A stretch of DNA of 64,000 nt from positions 26,886,806-26,950,805 of the forward strand of contig CM048848.1 of the NCBI GenBank assembly GCA_026545225.1, written 5' to 3'. The DNA comes from Cornus controversa. Lineage: Eukaryota; Streptophyta; Magnoliopsida; Cornales; Cornaceae. The notes beneath the pieces were generated by a model. That model ran no database searches and had not been told where the DNA came from. It saw only the letters and a list, made by a program, of their open reading frames with translations. Positions within the stretch are counted from its first letter, which is position 1. Every line of letters begins with the position of its first letter. This document shows positions 44,720 to 56,690 of the stretch, in pieces. Both the position numbers and the translations under genes were made by a program.

Positions 44720-47700
44720 TGTCACGCCCCGATTTTCAAGACTCAAAAATTGAGAGTGATTATAAAATAAATCATCACCTCATCACACACATCCTCAACA
44801 TATATAATATCACGACACTTGGAGTAATCGTCAAGTGAACACTTGTATCATCATCCATAATCATTCCAATATGAAAACCAACATTAAAGGCACAATGTCC
44901 ATATACAATATCTCAAAATAGAAGTCTCTTTATACATATCTAAACGCATCATGCCCACATCTCGAACGTGCGTAACACAAATCGTCAAAAATAAAAAATC
45001 TTTCTAACTCTAAATCCAACTCACGATTGCACACCACCAACCATCTCCTTGTCATGTCCTGAAAGTGTTAATGTAGGGGATGAGCAAGTTCAATGGCTCA
45101 AAGTAATACGTTGTGCAATCCGTCCAAATTCATATCTCATATTAATGCATAAACACAAATCGACATGCATAGCTTAACTACATATCATGCTTCCTTGCAT
45201 TCTAGTCCGAAATCAAAACTTTCACTCCACATAGCATAGACATCAAGATACTTGACTACCACAAAATTTTTAATTTAAACATGCAATAATGCACAATCTC
45301 ATCATATCTATAACATATGACCAAATGGAATCTAAACAGAAGTTCAACAGAATTATCATAAAACTCACATTTATACTCATTTCTTTCAAATGGTGGCATA
45401 TGCATCAAATGTAATTTGACAACCACATAATTTCAATTCATGCATAAAGCATATTATCCATCACATTTATGACATATGACAATTTCAAATCAGATAAATA
45501 TCCACACAAGTCTTGTAGTTCCACATAAGTTACATATAAGACCCAACACACACTCTCGGATTTGGTTCACACTCACACACATCACCGGATACGTGCCGAA
45601 ACTCCATATCCCAATTCCTAGTTATTTTAGGGCTACTAACTCACTGGTAATCAACCCTCTTACGCAAGTGTGAAGTATTTCAGCCACAGAGGATATGTTC
45701 CCCTACTACTTTCCCATGAGCCACTTTCGAGACATACCCCACTCTCACACAAAATAGTTCATATCTTGCACACACATTCACAATTTCGATGCATTGCACC
45801 CATTGAATGTCCAAATTCAATTCTAACATGTCACACAAGAGTCATAAGACATAAGTATAAGTTCATTTCCCAAAACTTGATTTTTATCATTTTTTCCAAA
45901 ATCCCGCACATGCCATACATATACCATTTTGCATATCTAATCAATTCATGCAGTATAACACATATACCAATCTTTTCACTCAAAGAAGCTCATCGAATTT
46001 AACCAAAATTCCATATATGCAATACATGTCACACAAGGTATATACCATCAATTCATGCATTCTAAATCATACATCAATTTAAATCAAGAATTTTATCATA
46101 ATTTTCGTTTAATCATAAATAGCATGAAAACATCTACTTTATGTCATTAACATGAAATTAAATTTGCAATGAAAGAGACAAATGCATACCCCCTACCTCA
46201 ATTTGGAGTGAGAAATTCAAATATTTCTAATTCCAAGAAAGTTGAAATGATCACCATCCATTGTTATATCGGAATCGTGTTACATCGCCACGCGTACCCA
46301 AAGCTTATAAAAAGCTTATAGTCTCAACCCAGTCTAAATCACCAAGTCTACTAGCCCAAGTCCAATCAAACCCACAATTAAAGATCATCATATTTCATTT
46401 TAAATGAAACTGGGCCTATTTTAATTTCTGGCCCAGTCCATTAAATTGATCCACAACAAACCCAAACCTCCATGCCCAATTAAATTGGGTAAGTCCAAAC
46501 CTCAAACATTTAAATTCAACCCACACCATAAATCTGCCAATTAACCTCAACTACCCAAACAAACCATAACAGTGCATAGCACACCTCAACAGTCGAATCA
46601 CCACCACCACCAAGCATTATACTCATTAGCCGAACCCAATTTCAGACCCCCAAACCACCACAAAATTCCACCATCTCTCCAACCCTTGCACGACACCACC
46701 TAGACGCAACATCATCAACTACCACATCATCCCAACTCATCACAAAACCCATTCTCGTCTTCAACTTGGAAACAACCAAGACCCAACACAAGGACCCATT
46801 TTCGGCCACCAAGTTGTCCATGAAGATCCAACCCCAACCGAGAACCACTCGGCTTCACCTCACCACAGCCGTGCACACACCTCCGTGAACATACGTCGGC
46901 TACCACTAAGCCTCGGCCCACCATCTAGCCAAGCCAAAATTGCCATCACCGCCATCATTCGCTGCGGTGGCAGGCTGCCACCACGATAGACCCACCAAGC
47001 TGAGCCTCTCACAACCGTGAATCGACCCACGACCACCCAACCGAAACCACCCATTTTAGCCAAGCTCCTATGGGAAAACCCAACACCAACCAAGTCTACC
47101 ACCTAACCAAATCCACCGTCCGAACAGACCAAGAAGACCAACAAGCTTCACCCCTTCTCGGCACCATCAACTTCCTCACCAAACAACCACCAAGGCAGCC
47201 TGAATAGCCACCATTCACCATTGATGTCGGCCACCAAAACTGGCTGTCAAAACAGCTGTGAGAACGAGTCCCACTGCTGAAAAACCATGAACAACCACCT
47301 GCTACCTGCACTACTTCCGGCACCTCAAACAACAACCAACATCCCTGCTAGTTGACCACCATACACTGCTGAACTGACCAACCAAATCCAGCCGAGTCCA
47401 CCACCTTGGCACACCGCAAACGAGCCGTGTCTCCACCTCACGCCATCATCGAACACCCACCACTAACCACCAGCCGCGAGCTCTTCTCTCCTGGCTTCGG
47501 GTTCTCCTTCTCTCACTCTAACTCAAGCTTTCTCTCTCTAAAGCGCTCTCTCTCTCTACACTTCTCTTCTTTCTCTCTCTATAGCTCGATTTCTCCTTCT
47601 CAGCTACCCTTCCAAGCTTTCTCTCTCTTCCCTCTTTCTTTTTCCTTTTCTACTCTTCTTTTCTTCTTTCTTTTTCTATCTCTCAGCCGACACTTATACG

Positions 47701-48026
47701 TGCCTCCACACTGTGCACTCGTAACCGCGACCGTTAGATATAGTAATTTTAGATTGTTGATGGCTTGAGACATTTGCTAAGCTTAAATGTAATATAAATA
47801 TATAAATGTATGTATGTATCCACAACCTATAATATAAATATCTTCTTTTCTTTACCAACTCTCTCTCAACCCAATCTCTTTAAACCATATCTTCCATATA
47901 TATATATATATATATATAATGCCATTTATATATATATATTCACACCCTTCCAAAATTAATTAATTTGAAAAAAAAAAATCGATGCAAATATAATTTGAAA
48001 GGGTCAAAAATAACTCAGTCCTTACA
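44720..48026 (+). mobile_element. Solo LTR, Tekay/Del-like, about 3.3 kb
   Basis: Opens TGTCACGCCCCGATTTTC, the start typical of chromovirus Tekay/Del LTRs, and ends near CTCAGTCCTTACA. It interrupts viral coding sequence that continues on both sides. The flanking direct repeat is ATTTA (44715-44719) against ATTTG (48026-48030), so the exact end is uncertain by one base. No primer site or polypurine tract is present inside, and the length is extreme but known for this lineage. It has a CT-rich block at 47490-47700 and TA runs at 47897-47935. Frames of either strand between 45476 and 47768 have no domains and are not called. Confidence 0.75.
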
Positions 48027-48030
48027 TTTG

Positions 48031-48660
48031 TGATGATGTAAGTTCATCCAAAACATCCACCTATCACGATAATCCTCATGAATTCCAAAATGTCATATCT
48101 AGGATAGACCAAAAACATAGAAAAACGGGACCCCTTTCTATCCAGCACCTTCAACAAGAAATACATGAGGTCAAAAGAGAAATCAAAGACTTAAAGCTTT
48201 GAATTGAAGATCTAGAAGTCCAAGAAAATTTCCCCGAACAGAATCCCTTAGAGCATATTCCAATTAAAGAACCTTTTGCCAGAGGACCTCTTCCAGAAAA
48301 TAAATTCCTCGAAACAATTAATCATATAAATTTTCAAAAATGGTTTGTCCATATCAAATTGGTCATTAATCAGGAGTTTATCCTTGAAACCATACCTCTC
48401 TTAAACTCAGGTGAAGATATGAATTGTATCATGGAAAGTCTTATCCCTTCCCAATACTATACTAAAACAAAAAAATAGACTACATACTACTGATGGAAGC
48501 AAAATGCAAATAAAATATAAACTTTCCTCGGCCCGGTTTTCTCCTAATTAAAAATCTTAACCAATAAATTATCCTTGGAACTCCTTTCTTGTCTCTACTC
48601 CAACCTATGACAGTCGATTCTAATGGCATAAACTCTAATTTTAATGGAGAAGAAATCATT
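48031..48660 (+). pseudogene. Pararetrovirus B protease, first of two in copy 2
   Basis: Plus-strand acidic linker and protease; the site reads LLNSGEDMNCI, with the catalytic Asp changed to Asn. A deletion of about 45 bp follows the site near 48530. It ends at a joint with an inverted capsid piece. Confidence 0.75.
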
Positions 48661-48927
48661 ATATTTTCCATTGGAAGAAGGGAATGAATTGTTGGATTTG
48701 TACAAAATGATTGTAATAATTTTCCTTCATCTGGCTTATTGCTTGGGTGGAATATTAAGAAAATAATTATTTTCTTTGCATTTTATACTGATCTTGCATA
48801 AATTCCCTCTGGGCTAATTTTATACTGATCTTGCATAAATTATATTGGTTGGAATTTATTCAGGATTGTCATCAGAATAATTTGTTTGGAGTATTTGATT
48901 TGCTTGGTTTCTTACTCCTTCCACCTA
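48661..48927 (-). pseudogene. Inverted capsid-region piece inside the protease region
   Basis: Minus-strand copy of the NLMTINREFN segment, with a 29-bp internal duplication (TTTTATACTGATCTTGCATA at about 48781 and 48818). The right joint is at TTCCACCTATCATGG (48919-48933), the same joint as the left edges of the array units at 32181, 33113, 34047 and 40482, seen from the other strand. Confidence 0.8.
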
Positions 48928-49739
48928 TCATGGTAATCCTCCTTATGAATTCCAAATTGTCATATCTAGGATAGAGCAAAAACAAGGAAAAACGGGACCC
49001 CTTTCTCTCCAAGACCTTCAACAAGAAACACATGAGGTCAAAAGAGAAATCAAGGACTTAAAGCTTCGAATCCAAGATCTAGAAGTCCAATAACATTTCT
49101 CCCAACAGGATCCCTTAGAGCATATTCCAATTGAAGAACCTTCTGCCTGTGGACCTCCTCCAGAAAATAAAATGCTCGAAACAATTAACCATATAAATTT
49201 GAAAAAATGGTTTGTCTATATAAAATTGGTCATTAATTAGGAGTTTATCCTTGAAACCATAGCTCTCCTAGACTCGGGAGCAGATTTGCATTCTATTAAG
49301 GAATGTCTTATCCCTTCCTAATACTACACTAAAACAAAAAATAGACTACATACTACTGATGGAAGCAAAATGCAAATAAAATATAAAATTTCCTCGACCC
49401 AAATTTGCAATAACCAGATTTGCATTAATATCAGTTTCCTCCTGATAAAAAATCTTAACGAACAAATTATCGTTGGAACTCCTTTCTTGTCTCTACTCCA
49501 ACCTATGAAAGACGATTCTAATGGCATTAGCTCTAATTTTAATGGAGAAGAAATCAATTTTAAATTCATTCATCCCCATCAAGAGAATATATTCAATTCT
49601 CTAAAAGGGACTTAATTGTGGAAAAAAATAAACAAATTTTCTCCCTCCAATCAGATCTTGCTCATGAAAAAATAGCCCTACAGATTTTCCCAGAATCTTT
49701 TCAGCTTAAAGTGAAAAAATTTCAGGATTCATTATAGCA
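48928..49739 (+). pseudogene. Pararetrovirus B protease, second of two in copy 2
   Basis: It repeats the linker (RIEQKQGKTGPLSLQDLQQE) and the protease, with site ALLDSGADLHSI (D-S-G intact) at about 49260-49300 and the C-terminal part in frame 49370-49615 (IIVGTPFLSLLQPM). Stops lie near 49092 and 49238. It leads directly into RT. Confidence 0.8.
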
Positions 49740-50580
49740 AGAAATTTGTTCTGACCGCCCAACAGCCTTTTGGTATAGGAAGAAACATATTGTATCTTTG
49801 CCTTATCTTCCAGACTTTAATGAAAAGGATATTCCAACTAAGGCAAGGCTAATCCAATTGAATCATGACACGATGGAAATTTTTTCAAATTTGAAAACCA
49901 AGATCTTCTTGAAAAGAATTTAATCTGTCCTAGTCATTCTCCATGGAGTTGTGCTGCAATCTATGTCATAAAAAATGTAGAATTAGAACAGGGATCACCA
50001 AGACTTGTCATCAGCTATCACCCATTAAATAAGGTATTGCAATGGATCTGATACCCTATCCCTAATAAAAGAGACCTTCTAAACCGATTACATGATGCCA
50101 AAGTATTTCCAAAATTTGATCTAAAGTCAGAATTTTGGCAAATATAAGTTACTAACAAAGATCGGTACAAAAATGCATTCACAGTCCCATTTGGGCACTG
50201 TGAATGCAATGTCATGCCTTTTGGCCTCAAAAATGCTCCCTCTGAATTTCAGAAAATAAGGAATGACGTCTTCAATCCTTATACTACTTTTAGTATTGTT
50301 TATATTGATGATGTTCTAATTTTCACCACCTCAATAGATCAACATTGGAAACACCTGAATCACTTTGTCAAAATAATGAAACATCATGGTTTAGTTGTCT
50401 CTGCCCCTAAGATGAGCCTATTCATGACCAATGTAAAATTTTTGGGGCACAAGATTCATTTAGAAAAAGATTCATTTAGGTAAAATCATCCCAATAGATA
50501 GATCCATTAATTTTGCGGATAAATTTTCTGATGAAATAAAAGATAAAACGCTACTCCAGTGATTCTTAGGAAGCCTCAAT
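49740..50580 (+). pseudogene. Pararetrovirus B reverse transcriptase, copy 2
   Basis: RT that would copy pregenomic RNA. Visible: PRLVISYHPLNK (fingers), FPKFDLKSEFWQI, MPFGLKNAPSEFQKI and the catalytic YIDD at 50301-50312, then VKFLGHKI. Frame 50214-50483 is the longest open part. Stops interrupt upstream (TGA near 50047, TAA near 50146). Copies at 56690-57150 and 61700-62428 agree closely. Confidence 0.85.
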
Positions 50581-51092
50581 TATATCTCTAATTTTTATAA
50601 AAATTTGGCACAAGATGCTGCAATTCTCCATCAGGGATTAAGAAAGAATCCTTCTCCTTGGACATCCCAACATACTGAGGCGGTTCAAAAAGTTAAATCC
50701 AAAGCCAAATTCATTCCATGCTTATGTCTTCCAAATCCATCTGCTTTTAAGATTGTTGGAACAGATGATTAAGAACAATTAGTTTGATTAACTTTTAAAA
50801 GATAGAAAACGTCTCAAAAGGATTATTCCACCATCAAAAAGAAGATCCTTGCCATAGTACTCAGCATCCTAAAATTTGAAGGAGATCTTCTGAACCAAAA
50901 ATTTATCTTAAAAGTTGATTGCAAAATAGCCAAAGATGTCCTCCAAAAGGATGTCAAGAATATCGCCTCTAAGCAATTTTTTGCTAGATGGCAAGCTCTT
51001 CTCTCTGCTTTTGATTTCGATATTGAATATATTAATGGCGAATCAAATTCCCTCCCTGATTTTTGGACTCGTGAATTTATGCAAGGAAAATA
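50581..51092 (+). pseudogene. Pararetrovirus B RNase H, copy 2
   Basis: RNase H region in shifting phases. Wording matches the better frame of copy 4 (57395-57670). The segment with the first catalytic Asp is deleted near 50765 (the GGYGG segment seen at 57310 is absent). The C-terminal end reads SAFDFDIEYINGESNSLPDF. Confidence 0.75.
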
Positions 51093-52182
51093 ATGAGACC
51101 AGCAACATCAAGAAGTCATCCTGAAGACCATCAATCCAAAGGCAAAGAGCTTGAACAATTAAACCCTCCTTTACCAAAATACTTTACTCATGACACTTTA
51201 TGGCATTTTATCCCAATAGAAAAAGATGAATTCCATCTACGCACCAAAGAAATTATCCAAATTTATTTCCCTAAAAATTACCATTATCCACCTTAAGCAG
51301 CTGAAAATGATAGATGGTATTTTGATGAAATTCTATCTTGCACAAATTCAACAAAAATAGAACATAAGACCTCCTCCGGAGCAACCTTTTCTCAAAAATT
51401 CTCATCTCATTTCACCCAAATTGGGTTTTCTCAGTTAAAAATCCTCAGAATCCATTCAAGAAAAGACTGGGGTGATCCTTCCAGGACAAGATGAATTCCC
51501 CATGCTTCTAATATTTTCCCTCAAGAGTTCAACTTTTTTTATTATCAGAAAGTATGGAAATTCATCCTTTACCTTCAAAATAACAAATTCAAACACTCTT
51601 GGTTCATAACCTTTGTCAAAAATAAATTCTATCAAGAAATCCCTTCTTGGTTCTCTAGTTGGTGGATCCAGTTTGTTCCTGATCTTGGAATCTTATCTAT
51701 TCCTCTACAAAAATCCTTTGAAGCTTATGATCGTATGCTGAAAACCATTTCTCCTTACCCAGATGATTCACTTTTGGATTTTAAGGCAAAATTTGCCATT
51801 CCATGGATTGTTGCGTGGCAATATGTTGTTGATCCCACTGAAAGTCCCTCAAGCCTATGCAGACAAATAGCATCCAAGTGGTGGGATAAATTTAATTATG
51901 ACCATTTTAACCTTAGCCAAATTGAGAAGATATCCAATTTTTATATCAAAGTTGAACCCTTCCAACCACCACCAAATCCTAATGATATAGATAAATTGTC
52001 CATCTTACAAAAAACTATCAAAGCTAAGATCCTTAGCAAAAATCCTAAGACAATAAATTGCTGTCCATCTTGCTTCTATTTTTTTTTTTGACTCAGATTC
52101 AAAAAATATTATCAATACTGGAGACAATGTCTCTTTTACCCCTGAAAATGAAGATAACTGTTATGTTATCTCATTAAAGTAA
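51093..52182 (+). pseudogene. Pararetrovirus B post-RT ORF, copy 2 (function unknown)
   Basis: A separate ORF after RNase H, beginning in a phase that overlaps its end. The N-terminus (frame 51093-51296) includes PPLPKYFTHDTLWHF and IQIYFPKNYHYPP. The middle includes WFSSWWIQFVPDLGILSIPL. Frame 51735-52091 has KFAIPWIVAWQYVVDPTESP and ASKWWDKFNYDHFNLSQI. It ends near a VSFTPENED-type acidic tail. It sits where Caulimovirus genomes carry the transactivator (TAV/P6), but I see no TAV signature, so no function is claimed. Three copies are present in the window. Confidence 0.6.
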
Positions 52183-52417
52183 AGATTGTAATAATTCATA
52201 TAATGGACAAATTGTCTTGGGAAAAAAAAAAGAAAAAGGTTTGCAATAGAGGAAAAATTGTCCTTAGAAGAAAGATATCTTTGTCCTCACCTTGAAAAGC
52301 AGATCCGAGCAAATTAAAGTAGATTATTTGTCTCTGATCAAGCTAGCATCTTTACCTATAATCATATTCTTTAATAAATGAAGTTCAAATTCATGTTTCA
52401 AATCCAAAGATGTTACC

Positions 52418-52425
52418 TATAAAAG
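52418..52425 (+). promoter_or_regulatory. Pararetrovirus B promoter TATA box, copy 2
   Basis: TATAAAAG in the context GTTACCTATAAAAGGGGTG, between the post-RT ORF and the primer site. The same context occurs at 54094-54101 (minus) and 59008-59015. It is positioned like the pregenomic RNA promoter of Caulimoviridae. A TTTAATAAATG (52371) lies about 45 bp upstream. Confidence 0.7.
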
Positions 52426-52643
52426 GGGTGTCCCCTAACCTGTGGAGAGGCACCTAAGTTTTAAGAAATAATTTTGTCAGTTTCTTAGAATTCTTCAGGT
52501 TTTCATGCATTAATCTTCAGAAGCTACTAAGTTTGTAAGTTTGTTTATGTTAAGTTTTTGAGTTTATTTATGTTTGTAAGTAAGCTTGTTTATAAGTAAC
52601 ATCAGTAAGTTGTTTTAAATTTTGTGTCATTCCTAATTCCACA

Positions 52644-53996
52644 AACCTTTTCAGCAAAAGAGGATTGGTAATCCTGCTATAAATCTTTATTTCACGAAAT
52701 CATGTTTGCGTCATTTCATTAATAAACTTTGGAAAGAAAAACATCTCTATAACAATTGAAATGGTTTAAGAGTGGGACATCGAAGATTAATCAGAATTTC
52801 TTTTCCTCTTTCATATAAGGCAGGAGTGTTTCCCAAAAAGTGTTGGGTAATTGCAGTAATGATGATTGTTACTACATCTGGAATGGGTTGATTGTTGTCA
52901 TCAAGAGTAATGGTTCCATTATGTCTTCTTTTGATAGCTAGGATTATGCTATTTTGTTTCTCAGCTGTGAGATAATTATCCCACCATCCTCTCAATTGGC
53001 CAGAGAATCCAGCAATGAGATATTTGGCAACACCAATTTTGAAGTTATAGAGGTTGCGATTTCTAGCTAAGTTGGCAGCCATCATCATGTGTTATAAGAG
53101 AGTGACTATTTGATAATCGGTTAATCTAAATTTCATTGATAAATGGCGGATCCATTATATCAAGTGGTTTGATGTGGTTTTTCTTCTAATTGGAGATCAA
53201 TAGGGGTTGGCCTAGGATAGTATGGTTTAAGATTTTGAATGTTGCATAAATCAAATTGTTGTTCAATTTGTTCTAATTCTTTAGAATTAGGGCTTAAGTC
53301 TTTGGAAAGGATTTCAACAGTATAATTTTGTTTTAATCCTATGTCATCCTCTTCTTCAGAGGATGGACTGGCAGTGAATGGCCTATCTGGATCAATGGGA
53401 GGATAAGGTTTGTACCTTAATGGAGTGGGGTCTAGATTTTCAGTATTCTTGTATCTCTCAATCAATTCATCCATAAATTGATTATGACTAGACTTAAGGT
53501 TGAATTTAGGTTCTAATTGGATTGCTGGTTTAATAAGAGACTTAAGGCTGAATTCAGGTTCTAATTGGATTGTTGGTTTAATGAGAGTGTTTGTAACTAG
53601 ATTTCTAAGGGAATTGGGTAATCCTCCTAAAACTTTTGGTTTGTAGGTAATTGTTAAGATGGTTCAATATTGTCTTGAAAGTTCTTGATAACATCTAGAA
53701 TGAGGCTCTGAGAGTCCTTACTCAGGTTTTAAGAAGCCTTGGCTATTTTTATATGGGATTTTTGGCTATCTCTGGTTAAATCAATGATGTTCTCTATCTG
53801 GTTTGTTTGAGCTCCAATAGTACTCAAAATGGAATCCAAAATTTCTTTGTTCAGAAATTTAGGAAAGTTTTTCTACAATGGTAGGAGATTCTCCTTTATC
53901 AAGGATTTTAAGAGGTTCTAGTTTAACCAATTAGGTTGGACTGCCTTTTTATGTTGACCAATGAGTGATTTCCATGATCTTTCATATTCTTCCACA
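52644..53996 (-). pseudogene. Pararetrovirus B capsid region, copy 3 (minus)
   Basis: Minus strand. The capsid core (frame 52747-53088; YLIAGFSGQLRGWWDNYLT) and its N-terminal part (53160-53474, then fragments to 53996). Upstream words such as MDELIERYKNTENLDPTPL match the degenerate 43360-43640 of copy 2. At 52643 it is joined tail-on to the leader end of copy 2, and at about 53997 to a protease-RT linker scrap. Confidence 0.75.
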
Positions 53997-54347
53997 ACTT
54001 AGAGTATAGTTGGAATATCCTTTTCATTAAAGTCTGGAAGATAAGGCAATGATACAATATGTTTGGTGCCTCTCCACAGGTTGGGGGTCACCCCTTTTAT
54101 AGGTAACATCTTCGGATTTGAAACATGGATTTGAACTTCATTTATTAAATAATAAGGATGCCATCTTGATTGTAGGTAAAGATGCCAGCTTGATTAGAGA
54201 CAAAGAATCTACTTTAATTTGCTCGGATTTGCTTTTTAGGGTGGGGATGAAGATATCTTTCCTTTAAAGCCAATTTGTCCTCTATTGCAAACCTTTTTCT
54301 TTTCTTTTCCCAAGACAATTTGTCCATTATATGAATTATTACTATCT
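53997..54347 (-). pseudogene. Pararetrovirus B linker scrap and promoter region, copy 3
   Basis: 53997-54062 is a minus-strand scrap of the protease-RT linker (matches 49785-49840). From 54063 it is the promoter/leader region on the minus strand, with TATAAAAG at 54094-54101 and the conserved CCTGTGGAGAGG block just downstream. No gene. Confidence 0.65.
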
Positions 54348-55475
54348 TTACTTTAATGAGATACCATAACAGTCATCTTCATTTTTAGGGGTAAAAGAGA
54401 CATTGTCTCCAGTATTGATAGTATCTTCTGAATCTGGGTCAAAAAAAGCAGAAGCAAGATGGACAATAATTTGTTGTCTCAATTCTTCTCTCGAAATATT
54501 AGGATTTTTGCTTAGGATCTTAGCTTCGATAGTTTTTTGTAAGGTGGACAATTTATTCGTATCATTAGGATTTGGTGGTGGTTGGAAGGGTTCAGCTTTG
54601 ATATAAAAATTGACCATCTTCTCAATTTGGCTAAGGTTAATATGGTCATAATTATATTTATCCCACCACTTGGATGCTATTTGTCTGCAGAGGCTTGGGG
54701 GAATTTTACTGGAATCAATAACATATTGTCATGCAACAATCCATGGAATGGCAAATTTTGTCATAAAATCCAAAAGTCAATCATATGGATAAGAAGAACT
54801 GGTTCTCAGCATACGATTATAGGCTTCAAACGATTTTTGAAGAGGAATCGGTAAGATTTCAGGATCAGGACAAAACTGGATCCACCAACTAGAGAACCAA
54901 GAAGGTATCTCTTGACAATTATTTTTGACAACGGTTACGAACCAAGAGTGTTTGAATGTTTTATTTTGAAGGTAGAGGATGAATTTTCATGCTTTCTGAT
55001 AATCAAAAAAGTTAAACTCTCGAGGGAAAATATTAGAAGCATGGGGAATTCGTCTTGTATTGGAAGGATCACCTTAGTCTTTTCTTGAAAGGATTCTGAG
55101 GATTTTTAACTGAGAAAATCCAATTTGGGTGAAATGAGACGAGGTTTTATGAGAAAAGGTTGCACCGGAGGAGGAGGTCTTATGTTCTATTTCTGCTGAT
55201 TTTGTGCAGGTTAGAATTTCTTCAAAATGCCATCTATCATTTCCAGCTACTTTAGGTGGATAATGGTAATTCTCAGGGAAATAAATTTGGATAATATCTT
55301 TGGTGGGTAGATGGACTTCATCTTTTTCTATTGGCATAACATGCCATAAAGTGTTATGAGTAAAGTATTTTGGTAAAGGAGGGTTTAATTGTTTAAGCTC
55401 TTTGCCTTTGAATTGATGGTCTTCGGGATGACTGCCTGATGTTGTCGATCTCAGTGTTTTCCTACAAAAATTCAC
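54348..55475 (-). pseudogene. Pararetrovirus B post-RT ORF, copy 3 (minus)
   Basis: The C-terminal frame 54348-54617 (FQPPPNPNDTNKLSTLQKTI; tail GDNVSFTPKNEDDCYGISLK) and the N-terminal frame 55074-55475 (LNPPLPKYFTHNTLWHVMPI; HTKTSSHFTQIGFSQL-like). The middle is broken by frameshifts. Here the C-terminal tail and the last codons are complete. Same unknown protein as at 51093-52182. Confidence 0.65.
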
Positions 55476-56002
55476 GAGTCAAAAAATTCGGGAGCGAATT
55501 TGATTCGCCATTAATATATTCAATATTGAAATCAAAAGCAGAGAGAAGAGTTTGTTATCTAGCAAAAATTTGCTTAGAGGCAATATTTTTGACATCCTCT
55601 TGGAGGACATCTTTGGTTGCTTTGCAATCAATTCTTAAGAGAAATTTTTGGTTGAGAAGATCTCCTTCAAATTTAAGGATGGTGAGTACTATGGCGAGGA
55701 TCTCTTATTGTTGGTGGAATAATTCTTTTGAGACGTTTTCATGTTTTAGAAGTGAATCGAACTAATTGTTCTTTTCCATCATCTGTCTTTTGGTTGAGAA
55801 TACCTCCATAGCCTGCTTCTGAAGCATCTATTTCAGCAATCTTAAAGGCAGAAGGATTAGGAAGACATAAGTATGGAATGAATTTTGCTCTGGATTTAAT
55901 TTTTTCAACCCACTCAGTATGTTGGGTTGTCCATAGAGAAGGATTCTTTCTTAATCGCTGATGGAGAATTGCAGTGTTTTGTACCAAATTTTTATAAAAA
56001 TC
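55476..56002 (-). pseudogene. Pararetrovirus B RNase H, copy 3 (minus)
   Basis: Frame 55739-55987 includes PSAFKIAEIDASEAGYGGIL, the first catalytic Asp segment of RNase H, and KEQLVRFTSKT. The rest continues leftward in shifted phases to about 55476. The upstream end at about 56003 is joined to half a zinc knuckle. Confidence 0.75.
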
Positions 56003-56118
56003 AGATTGACCCTTTTTCTCACATTGAAAGCAAATAGGAGCTTTCTTGGAAAAGGATTTTTTCTGAAATCTCTTTGTGGATTGTTGTTCTTAAGGGTTGG
56101 ACCTAGATGATTTCTTGG
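56003..56118 (-). pseudogene. Pararetrovirus B half zinc knuckle (minus)
   Basis: A minus-strand scrap of the basic region plus the first half of the knuckle (CFQCEKKG), cut before the His. It is joined on the left to RNase H and on the right, at 56118, to plus-strand movement protein sequence. Confidence 0.7.
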
Positions 56119-56690
56119 ACTGCAGACATCTTGATTTCCAAGATTCTCTTCTAGGAATGGTTGAAACGAGTCTCTACCAAGGACCTATCTATTTCAATTG
56201 TTACCCCAATTTTTCAGTCTCTCTTGTAGACCCACATATCGTTGATGTCTTAACTGTCAATATCCAGACTCAAAGATATAAAATGAAAAACAATACTAGA
56301 AATATCTGTCTGAGTTATAGAATCTACTACAGGGCAATGACCACTATCAACCCACAATATTGCATGTCAGTCATCAATGATCAGGCAATTATTCTATCCC
56401 AAGCTAATATGAAAACAGGAACAATAGCCACCACAAAAAAAACTTTTATGGAATGAAGTGACTAAACCAGACTCATGGATTCTTGACCAAGCAACAACCC
56501 CAGATATTCCTAAGACATCTCACATAGAACAAATTATATAGGATGAAGAAGGAAATGTTGAGATCAAATTTATTAAGACTCCTACCACCCAATCACTCAC
56601 CAACCTAATGACCATTAATAGAGAATTCAACATAGATAGAAAATTAGCCTAGAGGAAATTTATGCAAGATCAGTATAAAATCCAAAGTAT
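56119..56690 (+). pseudogene. Pararetrovirus B movement protein, copy 4, plus capsid scrap
   Basis: The movement protein lacks its N-terminus: frame 56097-56456 contains CRHLDFQDSLLGMVETSLYQ and YPNFSVSLVDPHIVDVLTVN. A short capsid-region scrap with LMTINREFNIDR follows at 56600-56690. That scrap is joined directly to RT, so the capsid core, knuckle and protease are deleted. Confidence 0.75.

Larger units (their letters stand above)
41785..52643 (+). mobile_element. Endogenous pararetrovirus B, longest copy (7.5 kb without insert)
   Basis: Reads movement protein, capsid, zinc knuckle, duplicated protease, RT, RNase H, post-RT ORF, promoter. That order and the lack of LTRs and integrase are typical of Caulimoviridae. 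It is interrupted at 44720-48026 by a solo LTR. Both ends are recombination joints, with a protease scrap at 41785 and a capsid piece of opposite strand at 52644. Every frame contains stops or frameshifts. I do not assign a genus. Confidence 0.85.

Noticed and set aside
45476..47768. Several ORFs of 60-120 codons on both strands
   Set aside because: They overlap one another on both strands inside a 3.3-kb LTR, have no recognisable domain, and some read CT-rich runs as Ser/Leu/Phe-rich peptides.
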